64,000 nt of DNA. It comes from Paraburkholderia franconis (GTDB lineage: Bacteria > Pseudomonadota > Gammaproteobacteria > Burkholderiales > Burkholderiaceae). Below, in pieces: positions 43,651 to 52,161 of the stretch. Within the stretch, counting starts at the first letter, position 1. Each line of letters starts with the position of its first letter. The notes beneath the pieces are model-generated. The model ran no database searches and was not told the origin of the DNA. It was given only the letters and a program-made list of their open reading frames with translations. A program made the translations under genes and the position numbers. The stretch lies in assembly GCF_009362735.1 (NCBI RefSeq), contig NZ_WHNP01000007.1:186001-250000 (forward strand), in the 5' to 3' direction.

Positions 43651-45063
43651 CTATCCCATATGCGTCTTGCTCGCGGCATATAGCTCGCGGAACGTGCGCC
43701 CGACGGGCGCGGGCATCTCGCGCGTGTTCGTCCAGCCTGCGCCGAGCGGCAGCTTCGCAATCGATTTCCTGCTACCGCCCATCCGCTCCAGGATTCGCAC
43801 GGCGAGCTTCGTGAAGAGTCCATAAGCCGACGGGTGCATCGCGAGATAGCCCCACACGGCGAGCCCGAACCGCTCCTGCCACGGCCGCAGATGACGTTCC
43901 ATCTGCCGCTCGCGCAGCTTGCGCAGCAGGTCCGACAGCGGAATGCCGACGGGACACACGCTATTGCATTCGCCGCACAGCGTCGCGGCCTGCGGCAGGT
44001 CGAGCGCCTTCTCGATGCCGACGTAGCTCGGCGTCAGCACCGAGCCCATCGGCCCCGGATAGACCCAGCCGTACGTGTGGCCGCCGACCTTCTGATACAC
44101 CGGGCAATGGTTCATGCACGCACCGCAGCGGATACAACGCAGCATCTCCTGGAAGTCGCCGCCGATCAGCCCGGTGCGCCCGCCGTCGACGAGCACCACA
44201 TACATATGCTCCGGCCCGTCCTGATCGTCCGCGGCGCGCGGCCCTGTCAGCACGGAGAAATAGTTCGAGATATCCTGCCCCGTCGCCGAGCGCGGCAGCA
44301 GACGCATGGCCGTCGCGAGATCCTCGAGGGTCGGCAGCACTTTCTCGATGCCCGTTACCGCGACGTGCACGCGTGGCATCACCGTACACATGCCCTCATT
44401 GCCCTCGTTGGTCACGAGCGCGACCGACCCTGTTTCCGCGATCACGAAGTTGCCGCCCGTCACGCCCATGTCGGCCGTCATGAAATGCGGACGCAGCATC
44501 TCGCGCGCTTCACGCGTCATCTCGGGGATTTCAGTCAGACGCGGCCGCTGGTGCGTCTTCGCGAACAGATCGGCGATCTCTTCCTTGTCCTTGTGGACGA
44601 CGGGCGCAATGATGTGACTCGGCGGTTCGTTATCGTTGATCTGCAGGATGTACTCGCCGAGATCGGTTTCGATCGACTGCACACCCATCTGTCCGAGCAC
44701 CTCGTTCAGGCGCATCTCCTCGGACACCATCGACTTCGTCTTGATCACCTTCTTCACGTCGTGCTTGCGCGCGATATCGGCGACGAGCTTCGCGGCGTCC
44801 TGCGTCGTCTCGGCGAACAGCACGGTGACGCCGCGTCGCGTCGCCTCGCGCTCGAACGTTTCGAGCCAGACGTCGAGGTTCTGCAACGCGCGGTCGCGGC
44901 GCTCCTTGAGCGCGGCGCGCGTCGCCGGAAAGTCGATCGCGGTCATCGCCGACGCACGCGCCGACACGAATTTCGTCGATAGCTTGGTCAGATTCTGCTG
45001 AAGGCGCTGGTCCGCGAGTTTCTGGCCCGCGCGCGCCTTGAACTGCATCGTTTGGACTTGCAT
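43651..45063 (-). CDS. lutB: LutB/LldF family L-lactate oxidation iron-sulfur protein
   Basis: A subunit of the LutABC-type L-lactate oxidising system that feeds lactate electrons to respiration. The 470-aa protein has an N-terminal LUD domain (LFAETTQDAAKLVADIARKH and GGNFVIAETGSVALVTNEGN). It also has a bacterial ferredoxin-type domain with two [4Fe-4S] motifs, CIRCGACMNHCPVYQ and CGECNSVCPVG. The C-terminus is the usual DUF3390 tail. It lies downstream of the lutA-like gene. The third partner, lutC, is not found next to it. Confidence 0.92.
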   Translation of the reverse strand: MQVQTMQFKARAGQKLADQRLQQNLTKLSTKFVSARASAMTAIDFPATRAALKERRDRALQNLDVWLETFEREATRRGVTVLFAETTQDAAKLVADIARKHDVKKVIKTKSMVSEEMRLNEVLGQMGVQSIETDLGEYILQINDNEPPSHIIAPVVHKDKEEIADLFAKTHQRPRLTEIPEMTREAREMLRPHFMTADMGVTGGNFVIAETGSVALVTNEGNEGMCTVMPRVHVAVTGIEKVLPTLEDLATAMRLLPRSATGQDISNYFSVLTGPRAADDQDGPEHMYVVLVDGGRTGLIGGDFQEMLRCIRCGACMNHCPVYQKVGGHTYGWVYPGPMGSVLTPSYVGIEKALDLPQAATLCGECNSVCPVGIPLSDLLRKLRERQMERHLRPWQERFGLAVWGYLAMHPSAYGLFTKLAVRILERMGGSRKSIAKLPLGAGWTNTREMPAPVGRTFRELYAASKTHMG

Positions 45064-45147
45064 GACGGCCTTGGGGATCGGGTTATCGATGTTGACTGCC
45101 AGCTGCTGACTGCCGTTGACTGCAGTGCTCGGGCCAGAACGCGCGGC

Positions 45148-45870
45148 TTACGCGTCGCCCGCCAGCACCTGCGCGATATGCAGCACGCGCGTGGTCGTAT
45201 CGCCCGTGCGACGCAGGCGCCCTTCGATGTTCAGCATGCAGCCGAGATCGCCGAGCACGACGGTATTCGCGCCGCTTGCCTGAATGTTGCCGCATTTCTC
45301 GTCGACGATCGCCGTCGAGATATCGCCGAACTTCAGCGCGAAGGTGCCGCCGAAGCCGCAACAGTGCTCGCAGTTCTTCATCTCGGTCACAGCGACGCCC
45401 GCCTGCGCGAGCAGCGCGCGCGGCTGCTCCTTGACGCCCAGTTCGCGCAGACCCGAACACGAATCGTGATACGTGACGGGCCCCCGGAAGTCGCCCGGCG
45501 TCAGTTCGATCTTCGCGACGGTGGCGAGAAAATCGGTCAGTTCATAGACCTTCGGACGCAGGCGCGCGAAGCGGCCCATCAGCTCCGGATCGTTCGCGAA
45601 AAGATCGCCATAGTGCGTGCGGATCATCCCGCCGCAAGACCCCGACGGCACGACCACATAGTCGTACTGCTCGAACTCGCGCAGCGTCTTTTCCGCTAGA
45701 TCGCGCGCAATGCCGCGATCGCCGGAGTTGTAGGCCGGCTGCCCGCAGCACGTTTGCGCCGGCGGCACGAAGACTTCGAAGCCTGCGCGCTCGATCAGCT
45801 TGATCGCGGAAAAGCCGATTTCGGGGCGCATCAGATCGATCAGGCAGGTGACGAAAAAACCGACTCGCAT
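45148..45870 (-). CDS. lutA: LutA/LldE family (Fe-S)-binding oxidoreductase subunit
   Basis: A CCG-domain protein of 240 aa, partner of LutB in L-lactate oxidation. Two CCG-type repeats bind clusters: FVPPAQTCCGQPAYNSG with PSGSCGGMI, and HDSCSGLRELG with CEHCCGFGGTFALKF. It precedes lutB by 84 bp and is divergent from an IclR-type regulator that may control it. Confidence 0.92.
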   Translation of the reverse strand: MRVGFFVTCLIDLMRPEIGFSAIKLIERAGFEVFVPPAQTCCGQPAYNSGDRGIARDLAEKTLREFEQYDYVVVPSGSCGGMIRTHYGDLFANDPELMGRFARLRPKVYELTDFLATVAKIELTPGDFRGPVTYHDSCSGLRELGVKEQPRALLAQAGVAVTEMKNCEHCCGFGGTFALKFGDISTAIVDEKCGNIQASGANTVVLGDLGCMLNIEGRLRRTGDTTTRVLHIAQVLAGDA

Positions 45871-46070
45871 GAGTGCTCCTACGGGGAAACGTCCCTGATT
45901 ATCCGCTGTTTGGCGCGCAATACCAACGCGTGACGGCCCCTACGCGCAATGAACCCGCAGTGAGCCGCACGGCGCCGCCCGTCGACGACAATTTCGACCG
46001 GCGTTCGCTTTTTTCACAATACGAGATACAATCTGTCTTCCGCTGTTTGACGCGTCAACCGTTTGGCCTT

Positions 46071-46880
46071 ATGAGCGATACGAACCCGGACCCCAAAACC
46101 TCGATCCAGGTGATCGAGCGCATGATGCGCCTGCTGGACGCCCTCGCCGCGCACAGCGATCCCGTCAGTCTGAAGGAGCTTGCGCAGCGCACCGATCTTC
46201 ACCCGTCCACTGCCCACCGGATCCTGAACGACATGGTGACGTGCCGGCTCGTGGACCGTTCCGACCCCGGCACTTACCGTCTCGGCATGCGGCTGCTGGA
46301 ACTCGGCAATCTCGTGAAAGCGCGCCTGTCGGTGCGCGACGCCGCGCTGATGCCGATGCGCGAACTGCATAGGCTGACGGGCCAGACCGTGAACCTGTCG
46401 GTGCGCCAGGGCGATGAGATCGTCTACATCGAACGCGCCTACTCCGAACGCTCGGGCATGCAGGTCGTGCGCGCAATCGGCGGCCGCGCGCCGCTGCATC
46501 TGACCTCCGTCGGCAAGCTCTTTCTCGCCGCGGACGAATCGACCCGCGTGCGCGCGTATGCGACCCGCACGGGTCTGTCCGGCCATACGCAGAACAGCAT
46601 CACCGATCTCGCGAAGCTCGAACGTGAGCTGTTGCATGTGCGCCAGCAAGCCTGCGCGCGCGACAACGAGGAGCTGGAGCTGGGCGTGCGGTGCATCGCG
46701 GCGGGCATCTACGACGATACGGGCAAGCTGGTCGCTGGTCTGTCGCTTTCCGCGCCCGCCGACCGCCTGCAGGATTCGTGGCTCGGTCAGTTGAGCAAGA
46801 CGGCGCTCGTGATTTCCGAGTCGCTCGGCTATCACCCGCAGGAGCAACAAGCCGCTACGTCACCGGCGCAATCCGCGTGA
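46071..46880 (+). CDS. IclR family transcriptional regulator
   Basis: A 269-aa regulator. The N-terminal winged helix is ERMMRLLDALAAHSDPVSLKELAQRTDLHPSTAHRIL in parts. The C-terminal effector-binding domain includes VNLSVRQGDEIVYIERAY and CIAAGIYDDTGKLVAGLSLS. The ligand is unknown. It is divergent from lutAB, 200 bp away, so it is a candidate regulator of lactate oxidation. I chose the ATG at 46071 because the preceding frame is not conserved-looking. Confidence 0.92.
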   Translation: MSDTNPDPKTSIQVIERMMRLLDALAAHSDPVSLKELAQRTDLHPSTAHRILNDMVTCRLVDRSDPGTYRLGMRLLELGNLVKARLSVRDAALMPMRELHRLTGQTVNLSVRQGDEIVYIERAYSERSGMQVVRAIGGRAPLHLTSVGKLFLAADESTRVRAYATRTGLSGHTQNSITDLAKLERELLHVRQQACARDNEELELGVRCIAAGIYDDTGKLVAGLSLSAPADRLQDSWLGQLSKTALVISESLGYHPQEQQAATSPAQSA

Positions 46881-46951
46881 TTTACGTCTTGCCGCGTAAT
46901 ACGTCTGCAAGACGTTCGAATCCACGCAATCGAGTTTGAATCGACGCAATC

Positions 46952-46979
46952 AAAAAGCCCCGCTGATGCGGGGCTTTTT
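46952..46979. terminator. Bidirectional intrinsic terminator
   Basis: AAAAAGCCCCGC and GCGGGGCTTTTT form a 12-bp perfect stem around TGAT. It separates the convergent iclR-type gene and the PBP7-like gene. Confidence 0.95.
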
Positions 46980-47008
46980 GTTGGGCTTCGTCGGGATGAC
47001 GCTTGCGC

Positions 47009-48175
47009 TCACGTGCCTGCGCCGTTGGCGTCCGCGCTCGTGATGCGCTGTTCGCCGCCGTTGTCCAGCCACGTACGCAGACGCTGAGCGTCCGCGAAAC
47101 GCGAATACTTGCCGGACGAATCGAGCAGCACCAGGATCATCGGGCGATCGTGAATTGTCGCCTGCATTACGAGGCACTCGCCTGCTTCGTTGATGAAGCC
47201 CGTCTTCTGCAGGCCGATATCCCACGACGAATTGCGCACCAGCGCGTTCGTGCTGTTGTACGCGATCGTGCGCTTGCCCGTGTACACCTCGTAGCTGCGA
47301 TCCGTCGAGAACCTGCGGATCATCGGGTACTGATACGCGGCATTGACCATCTTCACGAGGTCGCGCGCGCTCGCTACGTTCTGGCTCGTCAGGCCCGTCG
47401 GGTTCTCGAAGTGCGTGTCGGTCATGCCGAGCGCCTTCGCCTTCGCGTTCATCGCCGCCATGAAAGCGGGACGGCCGCCCGGGAAATAGCGCGACAGCGC
47501 AGCTGCGGCGCGGTTTTCCGACGCCATCAGCGCGATATGCAGCATGTCTTCACGCGAGAGCACCGAACCGACGGACAGACGCGAGCCCGTGTTCTTCTCG
47601 TAGTCGCGGTCTTCGTCCGTAACTTCGATCTGCTCGGTCATCGGCGCCTTCGAATCGAGCACGACCATCGCCGTCATCAGCTTGGTGATCGACGCGATGG
47701 GCACGACCGCGCGCGAGTTCTTGTCAAACAGCGTCTCTGACGTATTCTGGTCGACCACATAAGCGACGCTCGAACGCAGCATCAGCGCATCAGGCGTCTC
47801 GTGCAGCCCGAACGCCGTGCCGACCGACGGCTGACGCGGTTCGAACGCGACGCGGCGAACGGCCGTGTGATGCCGGCCATTCATTGAGTACGCGACGCGG
47901 CGCTTCTTCGAAACGGGACGGGATTCTTCGTCGTTGGCGACGGCCGCCGCCTTCACGGCTTTCGACGACCGGCTGGAGACCTTCTCGGCAGCCGCTTTTC
48001 TGGACGACTTCTTGCCTGCTTTCGCGGCTTTGGCGGGCGCCGTGGCAGACGCGGCGAACGCGTCGACGGGAGCGGCAAAAGCCGCTGCGATGACCACCGA
48101 GGCAGCCACCGACAGAGCGGTGCTGAGCGCCGCGCCGTGCATCACTTTCAGTGACGAAAACATGTCGGTTTTCAT
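47009..48175 (-). CDS. pbpG: D-alanyl-D-alanine endopeptidase, PBP7-like (peptidase S11)
   Basis: A periplasmic low-molecular-mass penicillin-binding protein that cleaves peptidoglycan cross-links. The active-site serine is in PIASITKLMTA (S162 with K165), the second motif is ASENRAAAALSRY and the third is LQKTGFINEAGEC. The protein has 388 aa, longer than E. coli PBP7 because of a Lys/Ala-rich linker (residues about 45-95) after the signal peptide (ALSVAASVVIAAAFAAPVDAFA as its core and cleavage region). It lacks the membrane-anchoring C-terminal domain of PBP5. Confidence 0.93.
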   Translation of the reverse strand: MKTDMFSSLKVMHGAALSTALSVAASVVIAAAFAAPVDAFAASATAPAKAAKAGKKSSRKAAAEKVSSRSSKAVKAAAVANDEESRPVSKKRRVAYSMNGRHHTAVRRVAFEPRQPSVGTAFGLHETPDALMLRSSVAYVVDQNTSETLFDKNSRAVVPIASITKLMTAMVVLDSKAPMTEQIEVTDEDRDYEKNTGSRLSVGSVLSREDMLHIALMASENRAAAALSRYFPGGRPAFMAAMNAKAKALGMTDTHFENPTGLTSQNVASARDLVKMVNAAYQYPMIRRFSTDRSYEVYTGKRTIAYNSTNALVRNSSWDIGLQKTGFINEAGECLVMQATIHDRPMILVLLDSSGKYSRFADAQRLRTWLDNGGEQRITSADANGAGT

Positions 48176-48782
48176 TGGTGTTCTGGTTGGAGCGGCGAGA
48201 GAGTTTTCGCCAGTGTAGTAAAACAGTTAAAAATTAGCAATATTAAGCACTTATCGACCTTCCTTAAACCAAGTTGTCAGGCTTCGTTAAGAAAGACAAT
48301 AAGCCACGGGTGCGCCATCGAAAATGCCAATGACGCGCCGGCATGTCGCCAATGCCTTGCCACTGAACGGGACTCACTCGATCAGCATATCGGCATATTC
48401 GACAGAAACTTGATCAGGGGAAGTACGGTCGCGTACGGTAGAGAATCGATCCGACTCGCAAACGTCCCGGAACGTGTTGCCGTCCGCACCCAATGCGCGT
48501 TTCGCAGACACTACAAGCCGCTCGACTTTTAAGCGACCACTGGATACAGCACAGCGCGCGTTTGACCGGAATGGAGTTTTAACGTTCCGCTACGGTTTTC
48601 GGTTTACCCGGGAATTTTACCTTTTCGACCAAAAATGTGCCGCTGGCGCGTCTCCGTCTTTCGCAGCTTGGGAGAGCGCATATTTTGCGGCACCACATCA
48701 GTGCAAACCCTAGTGTGCGGGCGCTTCACCGCAATGTCATAAACGCTACATAACCTACTGTTCTAGCAACGGTTTCTATGCG

Positions 48783-48797
48783 TTGTGCGTTGCACAA
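48783..48797. promoter_or_regulatory. Palindrome upstream of the phasin -35 (PhaR-like site)
   Basis: TTGTGCGTTGCACAA is a 6-bp dyad with a 3-bp centre, 8 bp before the -35 hexamer. TGC/GCA-rich dyads are known targets of the polyhydroxyalkanoate repressor PhaR in other bacteria. Confidence 0.55.
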
Positions 48798-48805
48798 AAT
48801 AGTTC

Positions 48806-48833
48806 TTGACTTCCATCAGAGCCGTCCTAAAAT
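48806..48833 (+). promoter_or_regulatory. Phasin promoter
   Basis: TTGACT (-35) and TAAAAT (-10) are separated by 16 bp. The start would fall about 105 bp before the ATG, and the second TGC/GCA palindrome would lie just downstream of it. Confidence 0.75.
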
Positions 48834-48841
48834 GGGAACCA

Positions 48842-48857
48842 TTGCTGCGACGCACAA
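48842..48857. promoter_or_regulatory. Second TGC/GCA palindrome downstream of the phasin -10
   Basis: TTGCTGCGACGCACAA contains TGCG-A-CGCA. The 16-mer TGCGACGCACAACGCA is nearly the reverse complement of the upstream TGCGTTGTGCGTTGCA (48780-48795), so the two sites flank the promoter as an inverted pair. Confidence 0.5.
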
Positions 48858-48943
48858 CGCACTGCGGACCAGCGAACCCATCCGATCTGCAGTTAACCCA
48901 ACTCGGTCCGCAATAGACGGGCCGGTAATCCAGGAGCGTAAAC

Positions 48944-49528
48944 ATGACTCTGCTGACCCCTGAGCAATTCGCCGCAGCGCAGAAGGCCAACCTCGAAACC
49001 CTGTTCGGCCTGACCTCGAAGGCATTCGAAGGCGTCGAAAAGCTGGTCGAGCTGAATCTGCAAGTCGTCAAGTCGACGATCGCGGAAAGCCAGGAAAACG
49101 CACAACGCGCGCTGTCGGTGAAGGACGCACAAGAACTGCTCGCGCTGCAAGCAGGCCTGACGCAGCCGGTGGCGGAAAAGGTTCTGTCGTATGGCCGTCA
49201 CCTGTACGAAATCGCGTCGGCTACGCAAGCTGAATTTGCACGCGTCGCAGAAGCTCAATACGAAGAGCAGAACAAGAAGGTGCAAGCACTCGTCGAGAAC
49301 GTCGCGAAGAACGCACCGGCTGGTTCGGAAACGGCTGTCGCCGTGATCAAGTCGGCCATCACGGCTGCTAACACGACGTACGAAACGGTTCACAAGGCAA
49401 CGAAGCAGGCTGTCGAAATCGCTGAAAGCAACTTCAACGCGGCTGCAACGGCTGCATCGAAGGCCGCTTCGCAAGCTGCTGCTCAGGCTTCGCGTACGGC
49501 AGCATCGGCCAAGAAGGCTGCTGTCTAA
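48944..49528 (+). CDS. Phasin family protein
   Basis: An amphipathic helical protein of 194 aa that coats polyhydroxyalkanoate granules. The family pattern is clear: [22 protein letters not shown], then [21 protein letters not shown] and [22 protein letters not shown] as overlapping segments. It ends in an Ala/Lys-rich tail ([16 protein letters not shown]) like those of PhaP proteins. AGGAG lies before the ATG. It indicates that the organism stores PHA. It is a single-gene unit. Confidence 0.95.
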   Translation: MTLLTPEQFAAAQKANLETLFGLTSKAFEGVEKLVELNLQVVKSTIAESQENAQRALSVKDAQELLALQAGLTQPVAEKVLSYGRHLYEIASATQAEFARVAEAQYEEQNKKVQALVENVAKNAPAGSETAVAVIKSAITAANTTYETVHKATKQAVEIAESNFNAAATAASKAASQAAAQASRTAASAKKAAV

Positions 49529-49687
49529 GAATCAACGAAACGGTTTCAACGGATCGGGCCTCACCCGCGCCTGACGGATGCTCCATCATCCGTCGAGGCG
49601 CAGCCGCGAGAAACACTGTCGAAGTGACTGGCGGAACGGAATGGCGCCGCACGGTCAACGCTTCGGTGACCGGGCGGCCAGACGCTC

Positions 49688-49737
49688 CGATACGTTAAAC
49701 AGCGTATCGTTTCCCCGGCTCAGGCCGGGATTTTTTT
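49688..49737 (+). terminator. Tandem hairpins and terminator downstream of the phasin gene
   Basis: A first stem CGATACG...CGTATCG is followed by CCCGGC-TCAG-GCCGGG and then A and seven T. The second hairpin is a good intrinsic terminator, about 190 bp after the phasin stop. I see no gene in the rest of the 400-bp gap to lpdA. Confidence 0.85.
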
Positions 49738-49841
49738 GCCCGCTCGCTAAGCATTCGCTTCGCTATCTGCCTCACCGCGCGTTTCGTGCAAGGCGCGACG
49801 GCGCGGCGGCGGCAATCGCGACGCTGCCCGCGACACCCATG

Positions 49842-49877
49842 AAAAACGGCGCGCCCTCTTTCGAGGGACGCGCCGTT
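49842..49877 (-). terminator. Intrinsic terminator of the pyruvate dehydrogenase operon
   Basis: On the minus strand AACGGCGCGTCCCT pairs, with one bulge, with AGGGCGCGCCGTT and is followed by TTT. It lies 52 bp after lpdA. Confidence 0.85.
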
Positions 49878-49929
49878 ATCACATGCGCTGAACGCGAAAG
49901 CGGCGTGACGAACTCACGCCGCTCGCCGC

Positions 49930-51981
49930 TCACTTCTTCTTCTGCGGCGGCAGATCCGTACAGACGCCTTCATACAGTTCGGCGGCCATGCCAATCGATT
50001 CGCCCAGCGTCGGGTGCGGATGGATCGTCTTGCCGATATCCGTTGCATCGGCACCCATCTCGATCGCGAGACACACTTCGCTGATCAGGTCGCCCGCATT
50101 CAGGCCGACGATGCCGCCGCCGATCACGCGATGCGTTTCTTCGTCGAAGATCAGCTTCGTGAAGCCTTCGTCGCGGCCGTTGGCGATCGCGCGACCCGAC
50201 GCAGCCCACGGGAACACCGCCTTGCCGTACTTGATGCCTTCGGCCTTGCACTGGTCTTCCGTCTTGCCCGCCCACGCCACTTCCGGATCGGTGTAGGCCA
50301 CCGACGGAATCTGCAGCGCGTCGAAGTACGCCTTTTCGCCATGCGCCGCTTCCGCCGCGACGTGGCCTTCATGCACGGCCTTGTGCGCGAGCATCGGCTG
50401 GCCGATGACGTCGCCGATCGCGAAGATGTGCGGCACGTTGGTGCGCTGCTGCCGGTCGACGTCGATGAAGCCGCGATCCGTCACGGCCACGCCTGCCTTG
50501 TCCGCGCCGATCTTCTTGCCGTTCGGGCTGCGGCCCACGGCGACGAGCACGAGGTCGTAGCGCTGCGGCTCTGCGGGCGCCTTCTCGCCTTCGAACGATA
50601 CGTAGATGCCGTCCGGCTTCGCTTCGGCGGCCGTGGTCTTCGTCTTCAGCATGACGTTGGCGAAACGCTGGCTGTTGAACTTCTCCCAGACCTTCACGAG
50701 ATCGCGGTCCGCGCCCAGCATCAGGCCGTCGAGCATTTCGACGACATCGATCTGCGCGCCGAGCGTCGCGTAAACCGTCGCCATTTCCAGCCCGATGATG
50801 CCGCCGCCGATCACGAGCATGCGCTTCGGAATCTGGGGCAGTTCGAGTGCGCCCGTCGAATCGACGACGCGCGGATCTTCCGGAATGAACGGCAGCTTCA
50901 CGGCTTGCGAGCCGGCCGCGATGATCGCCTGCTTGAAGCGGACGACCTTCTTGCCGCTCTCGCCCTGCACTTCCATATGATGCGGATCGACGAACGTGCC
51001 GACACCCGTGACGACTTCGACCTTGCGCGCCTTCGCCATGCCGGCGAGACCGCCCGTCAGCTTCTTGACGACGCCCGACTTGAAATCGCGCAGCTTGTCG
51101 AGATCGATCTGCGGCTTGCCGAACGAGATGCCGTGGGCGGCGAGTTCGTCCACTTCGTCCATGACGAGCGCCGTGTGCAGCAGCGCCTTCGACGGAATGC
51201 AGCCGACGTTCAGACACACGCCGCCGAGCGTCGGGTAACGCTCGACGAGCACCGTCTTCATGCCGAGGTCGGCTGAGCGGAATGCGGCCGAGTAACCGCC
51301 GGGTCCCGCGCCGAGCACGAGCATGTCGCACTCGATGTCGGCCGAGCCGGAATAGCTGCCCGCTTGCGGCGCGGGCGCAGCAGCGGGAGCCGATGCAGGA
51401 GCCGCTGCCTTCGGTGCAGCCGCAGCCGCGCCGCCTGCGCCTTCCAGCAGCACGATCACAGTGCCTTCGGAAACGGCATCGCCGACCTTGACCTTCACTT
51501 CCTTGACCACGCCAGCCGCAGGGCTGGGCACGTCCATCGTCGCCTTGTCCGACTCGAGCGTGATGAGCGACTGCTCCTTCTCGACGCGGTCGCCGGCCCT
51601 CACGGCGATTTCGATGACGGGCACATCCTTGTAGTCGCCGATGTCCGGCACCTTGATCTCCTGCACGCCGCCTGCCGTCGATGCAGCAGCGGGCGCGGGC
51701 GCCGGTGCGGCCTTCTCCGGTTCCTTGCTGGCGTTGGCTTCGCCGGACGTTTCGACGAGGGCGATGACGGTGCCCTGCGAAACCTTGTCGCCGGCCTTGA
51801 TGCGGACTTCCTTGACGGTGCCGGCCGTATCGCTCGGCACTTCCATCGACGCCTTATCCGATTCGAGCGTCAGCAGCGACTGCTCTTTTTCAATCGTGTC
51901 ACCCGGCTTGATATTGACTTCGATGACATCGACGTCCTTGAAATCGCCGATGTCCGGCACCTTCACTTCGACGAGACTCAT
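49930..51981 (-). CDS. lpdA: Dihydrolipoyl dehydrogenase (E3) with two N-terminal lipoyl domains
   Basis: The E3 flavoprotein of the pyruvate dehydrogenase complex, which reoxidises dihydrolipoamide with NAD. The protein is 683 aa. Residues 1-80 are a lipoyl domain with K43 (LESDKASM), residues 108-184 are a second with K146 (LESDKATM), and Ala/Pro-rich linkers follow each. The catalytic part begins near residue 215, with the FAD motif LGAGPGGYSAAF, the redox pair C256/C261 in GGVCLNVGCIPSK and a C-terminal active-site histidine in HPHPTLGESIG. One lipoyl domain on E3 is known for this group; two is unusual. I chose the ATG at 51981 (MSLVEVKVPD). Confidence 0.97.
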   Translation of the reverse strand: MSLVEVKVPDIGDFKDVDVIEVNIKPGDTIEKEQSLLTLESDKASMEVPSDTAGTVKEVRIKAGDKVSQGTVIALVETSGEANASKEPEKAAPAPAPAAASTAGGVQEIKVPDIGDYKDVPVIEIAVRAGDRVEKEQSLITLESDKATMDVPSPAAGVVKEVKVKVGDAVSEGTVIVLLEGAGGAAAAAPKAAAPASAPAAAPAPQAGSYSGSADIECDMLVLGAGPGGYSAAFRSADLGMKTVLVERYPTLGGVCLNVGCIPSKALLHTALVMDEVDELAAHGISFGKPQIDLDKLRDFKSGVVKKLTGGLAGMAKARKVEVVTGVGTFVDPHHMEVQGESGKKVVRFKQAIIAAGSQAVKLPFIPEDPRVVDSTGALELPQIPKRMLVIGGGIIGLEMATVYATLGAQIDVVEMLDGLMLGADRDLVKVWEKFNSQRFANVMLKTKTTAAEAKPDGIYVSFEGEKAPAEPQRYDLVLVAVGRSPNGKKIGADKAGVAVTDRGFIDVDRQQRTNVPHIFAIGDVIGQPMLAHKAVHEGHVAAEAAHGEKAYFDALQIPSVAYTDPEVAWAGKTEDQCKAEGIKYGKAVFPWAASGRAIANGRDEGFTKLIFDEETHRVIGGGIVGLNAGDLISEVCLAIEMGADATDIGKTIHPHPTLGESIGMAAELYEGVCTDLPPQKKK
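51430..51660 (-). repeat. Duplicated lipoyl-domain segment in lpdA
   Basis: The 77 encoded residues differ from those of the aceF second lipoyl domain (about 53233-53463) at 9 positions by my count, mostly I/V/L and K/R swaps. The first lpdA lipoyl domain is clearly more distant. The pair looks like an intra-operon duplication or gene conversion. Confidence 0.85.
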
Positions 51982-52161
51982 AGTGTCCCCTTCTCTTATT
52001 GACCGTGTTGAAAGAAGGCCGCGAAAACGCTGAACCGCGACAGCAGGCGCAGGCCCGATGCCGTCCGCCAGCAAGGCGACACGGCAAAGCAGGTTCAGCG
52101 AAGGCGCCTGAACGAACGCATCGACGCGACGTTCAGGCGCCAGCGGCTATCACATCAACAA

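Larger units (their letters stand above)
48176..48943. other. 768-bp intergenic region between pbpG and the phasin gene
   Basis: The region is less GC-rich than its surroundings, especially at 48220-48290 and 48580-48640, and holds divergent regulatory sequence. The right end carries the phasin promoter and two palindromes. A 79-codon ORF at 48474-48713 has no plausible ribosome-binding site or family. I see no RNA gene that I can support. Confidence 0.6.

Noticed and set aside
48474..48713. A 79-codon plus-strand ORF in the pbpG-phasin gap
   Set aside because: No ribosome-binding site, no family and no typical codon pattern. Treated as intergenic.
49578..50084. A 168-codon plus-strand ORF after the phasin gene
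   Set aside because: It runs through the phasin terminator and the lpdA terminator and into lpdA on the opposite strand, and is Arg-rich.
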